Source: Thermoanaerobacterium aotearoense
GTDB lineage: Bacteria > Bacillota > Thermoanaerobacteria > Thermoanaerobacterales > Thermoanaerobacteraceae
Direction of reading: 5' to 3'
Assembly: GCF_009905255.1 (NCBI RefSeq)
Contig: NZ_CP047602.1
Location: forward strand, 1,302,001-1,366,000
DNA: 64,000 nucleotides
Shown: positions 58,573-64,000 of the stretch, piece after piece
Layout of the letters: each line of letters opens with the position of its first letter
How positions within the stretch are numbered: position 1 is the stretch's first letter
Position numbers and translations under genes: made by a program
Notes under the pieces: generated by a model
What the model saw: the letters and a program-made list of their open reading frames with translations, nothing else
Databases searched by the model: none
Told to the model about the DNA's origin: nothing

Positions 58573-59718
58573 ATGAAGAAGATACTTTTATTCGTGCTTA
58601 TTTTTACTTTCCTTATGACCCCTATAAACATAGAAGCCGAAAATTTAAAGTCTCCTCAAATTGCTGCAAAAGCTGCAATTGTAATGGATCAGAGATCGGG
58701 CAGAATTCTTTTTGAAAAAAATATAAGTGAAAAACTTCCTATGGCAAGTACAACCAAAATCATGACATTGCTGTTGGCTTTAGAATACGGCAATTTAAAT
58801 GACATTGTAACCGTCAGCAAAAAAGCTGCAAGTGTAGGTGGGTCTTCAATATGGCTTTCGCCTGGAGAAAAAATTTCAATGATAAATTTATTGTACGGTT
58901 TGATGTTGAATTCAGGGAATGATGCTGCAACTGCGATTGCAGAACATATAAGCGGCAGTGTTGATAAGTTTGTGGAGCTTATGAACAAAAAAGCTAAAGA
59001 AATTGGAGCATATAATACAAATTTTGTCACACCTTCAGGTCTTGATATCGGAATAGACAACCATTATACAACTGCTTATGATTTAGCTTTAATTACAAGA
59101 TATGCTTTTAATAATTACAATAAATTTGCTGAAATAGTATCAACAAAAGAAAAGACGATTCCTTGGGATGGAAAAGGATACGACAGATATCTGCGAAATA
59201 AAAACAAGATGCTTTGGCAATATGAAGGAGCAGATGGAGTAAAAACAGGATTTACTAATAAGGCTGGTAGATGCTTAGTTGCTTCAGCAACGAGAAATGG
59301 TCAAAGGTTAATATCTGTAGTATTGAACAGCGGCCCAATGTGGGAAGACACGCAAAAAATTTTAGATTATTCTTTTGCAAACTATACTCCAATTAAAATC
59401 ATTTCGAAAGGTCAGATGGTAAAGACTATAAGTGTTGTCAATGGCAAGGGAAAATATCTGCCTCTTATATATAATAGTGATTTTATATTGCCAATTTCAA
59501 AAGATGAGGAGATAAATGTTAAAATTGATTATAGCCTACCTAAATCCGTAAAAGCACCGATAGGAATTGGAGAAAAGGTAGGAGTAGCAATTGTAAAATT
59601 GAATGATAATCAGATTGCGACTATCGATGTTGTTGCAGGCAAAAACGTTGATGAAAGAGATTACAAGTTTAATTTTAAAACCATCATAAAGAATTGGATT
59701 GACATACTCCAATATTAA
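58573..59718 (+). CDS. dacB: Second D-alanyl-D-alanine carboxypeptidase (DacB-type)
   Basis: The 381-residue protein has a signal peptide (KKILLFVLIFTFLMTPINIEA), SxxK in PMASTTKIMT, SxN as SGN in MLNSGNDAA, KTG in DGVKTGFTN, and a PBP5-like C-terminal domain with a final amphipathic helix. It lies after gerW in the position of dacB, which makes spore cortex in Bacillus. AAGGAGGACAGTA precedes the ATG. Confidence 0.93.
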   Translation: MKKILLFVLIFTFLMTPINIEAENLKSPQIAAKAAIVMDQRSGRILFEKNISEKLPMASTTKIMTLLLALEYGNLNDIVTVSKKAASVGGSSIWLSPGEKISMINLLYGLMLNSGNDAATAIAEHISGSVDKFVELMNKKAKEIGAYNTNFVTPSGLDIGIDNHYTTAYDLALITRYAFNNYNKFAEIVSTKEKTIPWDGKGYDRYLRNKNKMLWQYEGADGVKTGFTNKAGRCLVASATRNGQRLISVVLNSGPMWEDTQKILDYSFANYTPIKIISKGQMVKTISVVNGKGKYLPLIYNSDFILPISKDEEINVKIDYSLPKSVKAPIGIGEKVGVAIVKLNDNQIATIDVVAGKNVDERDYKFNFKTIIKNWIDILQY

Positions 59719-59746
59719 ACTCCTGGTACGTACCAGGAGTTTTTTG
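59717..59746 (+). terminator. Terminator after dacB
   Basis: A perfect 13-bp palindromic stem (arms 59717-59729 and 59730-59742; core GGTACGTACC) followed by T forms a strong terminator. Confidence 0.92.
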
Positions 59747-59806
59747 TAACCTTTTTTTTATTTGAGAATAACATAAATATGTAAAATTTCTTTAGGAGAT
59801 GGTTAA

Positions 59807-60775
59807 ATGATCAATCACAGGCTTGAATGCATTGACATTGGTAGTGATTACTGTCCTTGCTATTTAGCAGAATTAAACGAATGTATTGTTTGTTCTCAAT
59901 TGCAAGGAAAAGAATTTTGCGATTGCAATTGGAATGGTGTATGTGTATATCAAGATTTTATATGGTCAAAAAGAAAAGCGAAAGCAAAAAGGGAGACTAT
60001 TGTGGCAGATATAATTGATAAACAAAATATAAATAAAAATTTAATTATATTGACGCTATCTGTGCCTAATAAAATGGCAAGAGATTTAAATGAACCCGGA
60101 TCATATGTATTCTTAAGAAATGAATCAACTCCTTCTTTTTTCGACGCTCCAATGTCTGTAATGTACGCTGATGAGATAAATGGGATTATAAAAATTGCTG
60201 TACAGATTAACGGTCCTAAGACCAATGTAATTAATTCATGCGGTAAACGCGTTTTTTTAAGAGGCCCATATTGGAATGGATTGTTTGGACACAAATATAT
60301 AAAAGGCACCAGAAATTCAAAATGCCTTGTAATATTAAGGGGTATAGCACAAGCACCTGGAGCAATAATCATAAACAAGCTATACAATAACAACAATGAA
60401 ATAACTGTGATAATTGATAAGGGTAAAGTCGAAGAGTTTTTTATTTGGCAGTATATTAATAACTTTAATTTAAAAATAATTACGACAGATCTTTTAAGTA
60501 ACGACGGGCAAGATATTTTAAAAAAAGCAATTGCAGACAACGATATTAAATTAATTTACAGTGGAGGTTCTGATGAACAACATCTGAATATATTAAATTA
60601 TTTAGATTTACTTGATAGCAAAGCTTATTTTGCTGTATCAAACAATAATACAATATGCTGCGGAGAAGGCATTTGCGGCAGTTGTGAGGTCCAAATTGAT
60701 GGGCAAAAAATAAGGTCATGTAAAGTTCAATTAGATGTTAGAAAAGCCATTGAAAGGAGAGTATTACATGGTTAA
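59807..60775 (+). CDS. Flavin/[2Fe-2S] electron-transfer protein with N-terminal cysteine cluster
   Basis: The 322-residue protein resembles the electron-transfer subunit of dihydroorotate dehydrogenase B: a ferredoxin-reductase beta barrel (DLNEPGSYVFLRNE), a nucleotide-binding half (LVILRGIAQAPGAIII) and a C-terminal [2Fe-2S] motif CGEGICGSC with a fourth cysteine in IRSCK. The first 55 residues add at least seven cysteines (ECIVC, FCDC, VCVY), likely a further iron-sulfur cluster. No pyrimidine genes are near. It overlaps the next gene and probably passes electrons to it. The substrate is unknown. Confidence 0.82.
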   Translation: MINHRLECIDIGSDYCPCYLAELNECIVCSQLQGKEFCDCNWNGVCVYQDFIWSKRKAKAKRETIVADIIDKQNINKNLIILTLSVPNKMARDLNEPGSYVFLRNESTPSFFDAPMSVMYADEINGIIKIAVQINGPKTNVINSCGKRVFLRGPYWNGLFGHKYIKGTRNSKCLVILRGIAQAPGAIIINKLYNNNNEITVIIDKGKVEEFFIWQYINNFNLKIITTDLLSNDGQDILKKAIADNDIKLIYSGGSDEQHLNILNYLDLLDSKAYFAVSNNNTICCGEGICGSCEVQIDGQKIRSCKVQLDVRKAIERRVLHG

Positions 60776-62051
60776 GGTTGTTGTTATTGGAGGCGGCTGG
60801 GCAGGATGTGCAGCGGCTCTTACGGCAAAAAAAGCAGGAGCTGAAGTCGTATTGCTTGAAAAAACAGATATGTTGTTAGGCTGTGGTTTAGTAGGAGGAA
60901 TAATGCGAAACAATGGCAGGTTTACTGCCGCAGAAGAGCTGAAGTATTTAGGTGGACATGAATTGATTGAGATAACTGATATGTGTGCAAGGCATAGAAA
61001 TATTGAATTTCCAGGTCATAAACACGCAAATCTTTACGACATAACTAAGGTTGAGCCTGAAATAAGAAAAATGCTATTAAATAAAGGAATTAAAATTAAA
61101 TTTATATCTAGAGCGGCAGATGTAGTAATGGAAAACAAGACAAAAATCAAAGGTATTGTTTTAGACGATGAATCAGTTGAATATGGCGATGTATTTATAG
61201 AGACTACCGGTTCAACAGGGCCTATGGGAAATTGTTTAAGATACGGCAACGGTTGTTCAATGTGCATACTAAGATGTCCATCTTTTGGACCAAGGATAAG
61301 CATAAGTTACCGAGCAGGTGTTGAAGATATTTTAGGAATGAGATCTGATGAAGTTTATGGTGCCTTTAGCGGGTCTTGTAAGTTGAATAAAGATTCATTA
61401 AGCGATGAAATCAGAGAGAAGCTTGATAAAGAAGGTGTTGTCGTGTTACCAGTTCCTGAAGAAGATGTAAACATGGATAAACTGAATATAAAAGTATGTC
61501 AACAATATGCACTTCCAGAATACGCAAAGAATGTCATACTGCTTGATACTGGCCATGCTAAGCTGATGACCCCATTTTATCCTTTAGAAAAATTAAGAAA
61601 AATTCCGGGGCTTGAAAGAGCCAGGTTTGAAGATCCGTATTCTGGAGGAAAGGCTAATTCAATTAGATATCTCTCTATTGCTCCCAGGAACAATGGAATG
61701 AAAGTAAAAGGTCTTGATAATTTGCTTTGTGCAGGAGAAAAATCGGGGCTTTTTACTGGACATACAGAGGCTATGACTACCGGATGTCTGGCAGGGCACA
61801 ATAGTGTCAGGTTGTCATTAGGAATGCCGCTTTTAGAATTACCAAGAAATTTGGCATCGGGAGATCTTATCGCCTATGAAAATGAATGTATAGAAACAAA
61901 AGAAGGATTGAAAAATCGCTATACGTTTGCAGGTGGAATATATTTTGAGAGAATGAAATCATTAGGGTTGTATACTACAAATACTGATGTGATTAGAGAG
62001 AAGGTAGAAAGAGATAATCTTATAGGAATATATGATGAAAAATTAGTTTAG
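60768..62051 (+). CDS. FAD-dependent oxidoreductase with CxxCxxxCP motif
   Basis: The ATG at 60768 (AAGGAGAG upstream) overlaps the previous gene by 8 nt. The 427-residue protein has the FAD-binding Rossmann motif VIGGGWAGCAAALTAKKAG, then GCGLVGGIMRNNGRFTAAEE, and a second FAD region (NLLCAGEKSGLFTGHTEAM) as in GidA/TrmFO-type flavoproteins. The middle carries GNGCSMCILRCPSFGP, a CxxCxxxCP iron-sulfur-like motif. It is shorter than MnmG and lacks its C-terminal tRNA part. With the upstream gene it forms a two-component redox enzyme of unknown substrate. Confidence 0.83.
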   Translation: MVKVVVIGGGWAGCAAALTAKKAGAEVVLLEKTDMLLGCGLVGGIMRNNGRFTAAEELKYLGGHELIEITDMCARHRNIEFPGHKHANLYDITKVEPEIRKMLLNKGIKIKFISRAADVVMENKTKIKGIVLDDESVEYGDVFIETTGSTGPMGNCLRYGNGCSMCILRCPSFGPRISISYRAGVEDILGMRSDEVYGAFSGSCKLNKDSLSDEIREKLDKEGVVVLPVPEEDVNMDKLNIKVCQQYALPEYAKNVILLDTGHAKLMTPFYPLEKLRKIPGLERARFEDPYSGGKANSIRYLSIAPRNNGMKVKGLDNLLCAGEKSGLFTGHTEAMTTGCLAGHNSVRLSLGMPLLELPRNLASGDLIAYENECIETKEGLKNRYTFAGGIYFERMKSLGLYTTNTDVIREKVERDNLIGIYDEKLV

Positions 62052-62085
62052 GCAAGTTTAAAGCTTGCCTAAACTATTGTCTTTT
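62044..62085 (+). terminator. Terminator-like hairpin after the oxidoreductase pair
   Basis: TAGTTTAGGCAAG (62044-62056) pairs with CTTGCCTAAACTA (62064-62076), including the stop codon. The T-run after it is weak (TTGTCTTTTG). Confidence 0.75.
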
Positions 62086-62150
62086 GTATCAAAAAATGTT
62101 ATATTATATGCGTTGTGCTGGGTGTATAATAAATGTGAGTGTGAAGTGTC

Positions 62151-62858
62151 ATGGAAAGATTGCAAAAATATTTGGCTGAGTGCGGGATCGCGTCCAGAAG
62201 AAAATGCGAGCAATTGATTTTAGATGGAAAAGTTAAAGTCAATGGTGAAACTGTAAGAGAGCTTGGTGTCAAAGTTGACCCCAACAAGGATGTTATTGAA
62301 TACAATGGTAAAGTAGTCACTAAAGTCAATAAAAATATATACATCATGCTAAATAAACCTGTAGGATATATTACGACGGTTAAAGATCAATTTGATAGGC
62401 CTTCGGTAATAGACTTAGTTAATATTGATGACAGGGTGTATCCAATCGGTCGATTGGACTACGACACTTCAGGACTGCTTTTGCTTACGAATGACGGTGA
62501 TTTGGCAAATAAGCTCATGCATCCGAGGCATAATATTAACAAGGTATATATTGCGCAAATAAAAGGTGTGCCAGACAAAATGAAGTTGGATATGTTTAGA
62601 AACGGACTTCGCATTGATAATTATAAAACTGCCAAGGCTAAGATAGATATATTAAAAGTCGCAAACGGAAATTCTACCGTAAGAATAGTCATCCATGAGG
62701 GACGAAACAGGCAAATCAGAAAGATGTGTGAGTTAATTGGACATCCTGTATTAAAGTTAAAAAGAGTAAAAATAGGCAATTTGGATATTGGAAATTTAAA
62801 AACCGGACAATGGCGTTATCTATCTAAAGATGAAGTAGAATATCTAAAAAAATTATAG
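62151..62858 (+). CDS. rluB: 23S rRNA pseudouridine synthase (RluB/RsuA family)
   Basis: The 235-residue enzyme has an N-terminal S4 domain (RLQKYLAECGIASRRKCEQL) and the catalytic GRLDYDTSGLLLLTNDGDLA motif with the essential Asp. The end has HEGRNRQIRKMCELIGHPV. RluB modifies 23S rRNA near the peptidyl-transferase centre. In many spore formers spmA and spmB separate dacB from rluB; here the redox pair does. Confidence 0.94.
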   Translation: MERLQKYLAECGIASRRKCEQLILDGKVKVNGETVRELGVKVDPNKDVIEYNGKVVTKVNKNIYIMLNKPVGYITTVKDQFDRPSVIDLVNIDDRVYPIGRLDYDTSGLLLLTNDGDLANKLMHPRHNINKVYIAQIKGVPDKMKLDMFRNGLRIDNYKTAKAKIDILKVANGNSTVRIVIHEGRNRQIRKMCELIGHPVLKLKRVKIGNLDIGNLKTGQWRYLSKDEVEYLKKL

Positions 62859-62871
62859 GAAGAGATGGTTT

Positions 62872-63249
62872 ATGTTTAAAATCAAGTTTGCATTAGAAGA
62901 AGATTTAAAATATATAAAAGAAATTGCTGATTATTTTAAATTGCCTCTTTTGGTAGATCTAAGCAAATGTATCAATATGATAGCAACAGATGAAAAGCCT
63001 TTTGGCTTTATAACAATAAAAATAGATAATGATATAGCTTATATAATAGGACATGCTGTTTTGCCTGAATATCAGATGAAAGGTTATGGAACAATGCTTT
63101 TAAAGGTTGCATTGAACAACGTATATGACTTTGGAATTAAAAAGGCATGTATAAAAAATTCTATTAGAGATGATTTCTACATTGGAAATCATTTTAAAAA
63201 ATCTGACAATGGTTTATATGTTGACATAGAAGAATTATTTAAAAAATAA
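62872..63249 (+). CDS. GNAT-family acetyltransferase-like protein
   Basis: The 125-residue protein has the GNAT core: IGHAVLPEYQMKGYGTMLLK, with the acetyl-CoA pyrophosphate loop QMKGYG, and a downstream strand and helix (FGIKKACIKNSI). The first part is short. Its substrate is unknown. It follows rluB by 13 bp and precedes speE by 17 bp, which could hint at polyamine acetylation, but this is only position. Confidence 0.8.
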   Translation: MFKIKFALEEDLKYIKEIADYFKLPLLVDLSKCINMIATDEKPFGFITIKIDNDIAYIIGHAVLPEYQMKGYGTMLLKVALNNVYDFGIKKACIKNSIRDDFYIGNHFKKSDNGLYVDIEELFKK

Positions 63250-63266
63250 TTTAGGAGGAATGAAAA

Positions 63267-64000
63267 ATGGAACTATGGTTTACTGAACATCACAACGATT
63301 CTATAGGTTATTCATTAAAAGTAAATAGAACATTAAATTCTGAAAATACCCAGTATCAAAAGCTAGACGTAATAGAGTCTGAATTTTACGGTAGGGTATT
63401 GATTCTTGATGGAATTTTACAGACGACAGAGAAAGATGAGTTTGTGTATCATGAGATGATAGTGCATGTTCCACTTTTTACTCACAAAAATCCTAAAAGT
63501 GTTTTAATAGTAGGTGGTGGCGATGGTGGTGCCGTAAAAGAAATTTTGAAGCACGATTCAGTGGAAAGAGTTGTTCTCGCAGAGATCGATGATCGTGTTG
63601 TGGAAAATTCGAAAAAATATTTACCTACAATTAGCTGCGGATTATACGATGAAAAAGTAGAGATTATGATTGGTGATGGAATAAAATATGTGAGCGAACA
63701 CAAGAATGAATTTGATGTTGTAATTGTAGATTCAACAGATCCTATAGGCCCTGCGGTAGGGTTATTTACAGAGGATTTTTATAGATCTGTATATGAGTGC
63801 TTAAAGGAAGACGGAATTATAGTAGCACAGACGGAGTCACCTTTTATTTATGGTAGCTTAATAAATAAATTAAGTAAGATGTTTAAAAATATTTACCCAA
63901 TAGTAAAGCCATATATATGTACTATACCGACATATCCTGGGCATTTGTGGACTTTCACAATGGGTTCTAAGAAGTATGATCCAGAAGCTGTAGATGTGAA
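63267..64000 (+). CDS. speE: Spermidine synthase, partial (runs off the window)
   Basis: The ATG at 63267 follows TAGGAGGAATGAAAA. The 244 visible residues show the N-terminal strand domain ([43 protein letters not shown]), the AdoMet motif [16 protein letters not shown], the acidic [13 protein letters not shown] and the catalytic DSTDPIGPA loop. This is standard SpeE, transferring aminopropyl groups to putrescine. The C-terminus lies beyond the window edge. Confidence 0.96.
   Translation, partial: MELWFTEHHNDSIGYSLKVNRTLNSENTQYQKLDVIESEFYGRVLILDGILQTTEKDEFVYHEMIVHVPLFTHKNPKSVLIVGGGDGGAVKEILKHDSVERVVLAEIDDRVVENSKKYLPTISCGLYDEKVEIMIGDGIKYVSEHKNEFDVVIVDSTDPIGPAVGLFTEDFYRSVYECLKEDGIIVAQTESPFIYGSLINKLSKMFKNIYPIVKPYICTIPTYPGHLWTFTMGSKKYDPEAVDV

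Noticed and set aside
59950-60540. Minus-strand 196-codon open frame opposite the electron-transfer gene
   Set aside because: The plus strand encodes a coherent ferredoxin-reductase fold; the reverse frame is a shadow.

Overview
This is a low-G+C (roughly one third G+C), almost entirely plus-strand stretch of a spore-forming anaerobic Clostridia chromosome. It carries a full set of endospore genes (sigK, spoIIIAA-AH, spoIVB, spo0A, spoIIM, spoIIAA-AB-sigF, spoVAC-AD-AE, gerW/ytfJ). It also carries an OLE RNA with its partner gene oapA, which are known mainly from extremophilic and anaerobic Firmicutes. Protein character and gene order fit a thermophile of the Thermoanaerobacterium/Thermoanaerobacter type; that genus call is inference.

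Layout. 1-4060: the right end of an integrated element. It holds the C-terminus of a winged-helix (primase-like) protein, a cluster of ten TACGTA palindromes, several small unrecognised genes, a minus-strand excisionase-type protein that I read by eye at 2402-2572, and a tyrosine integrase. 4226-6354: intact sigK, yqeG, aroE. 6338-16600: a type IV pilus operon (pilB, pilT, pilC, pilin, prepilin peptidase, four minor pilins, comFB, pilM, pilN, pilO). It is preceded by a sigma-H-type promoter and a class II cyclic-di-GMP riboswitch. 16633-22113: aroK, proB, proA, aroQ, aminopeptidase P, efp and a zinc-ribbon protein. 22225-27309: the spoIIIA operon. 27368-31373: Asp23 protein, nusB, folD, xseA, xseB, ispA. 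31467-34549: an OLE RNA with its own sigma-A promoter, then oapA and dxs. 34546-38480: tlyA, nadK, argR, recN. 38630-47431: spoIVB, spo0A, steA, a steB/mctB-like gene, two glycosyltransferase-type genes, a DUF3866 gene, a tiny minus-strand MciZ-like gene, nudF and a PHP-domain gene. 47500-54192: spoIIM, a XerD-like protein that lacks most catalytic residues, dacF, spoIIAA-AB-sigF, a small membrane ORF, dodecin, spoVAC-AD-AE. 54291-64000: cca, M50 protease, scpA, scpB, DUF2953, gerW, a second D,D-carboxypeptidase, a two-gene Fe-S/flavin oxidoreductase unit, rluB, an acetyltransferase-like gene and the start of speE.

How it works together. Five intergenic sites share AGGAWWW, exactly 14 nt, then GAAT, which is the form of a sigma-H promoter. 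They precede the pilus operon, nadK-argR-recN, spo0A, the XerD-like gene and spoIIAA. This suggests that transition-state sigma-H links entry into sporulation, pilus production and part of DNA/NAD metabolism. At the pilus operon the sigma-H signal is combined with c-di-GMP sensing in the leader RNA, and perhaps again through ComFB inside the operon.

The most unusual items are the OLE RNA/OapA pair inside the isoprenoid block, the catalytically dead XerD-like protein in the xerD position, the candidate MciZ microprotein beside nudF, and the riboswitch-controlled pilus operon. All calls come from reading the sequence; no database search was possible.
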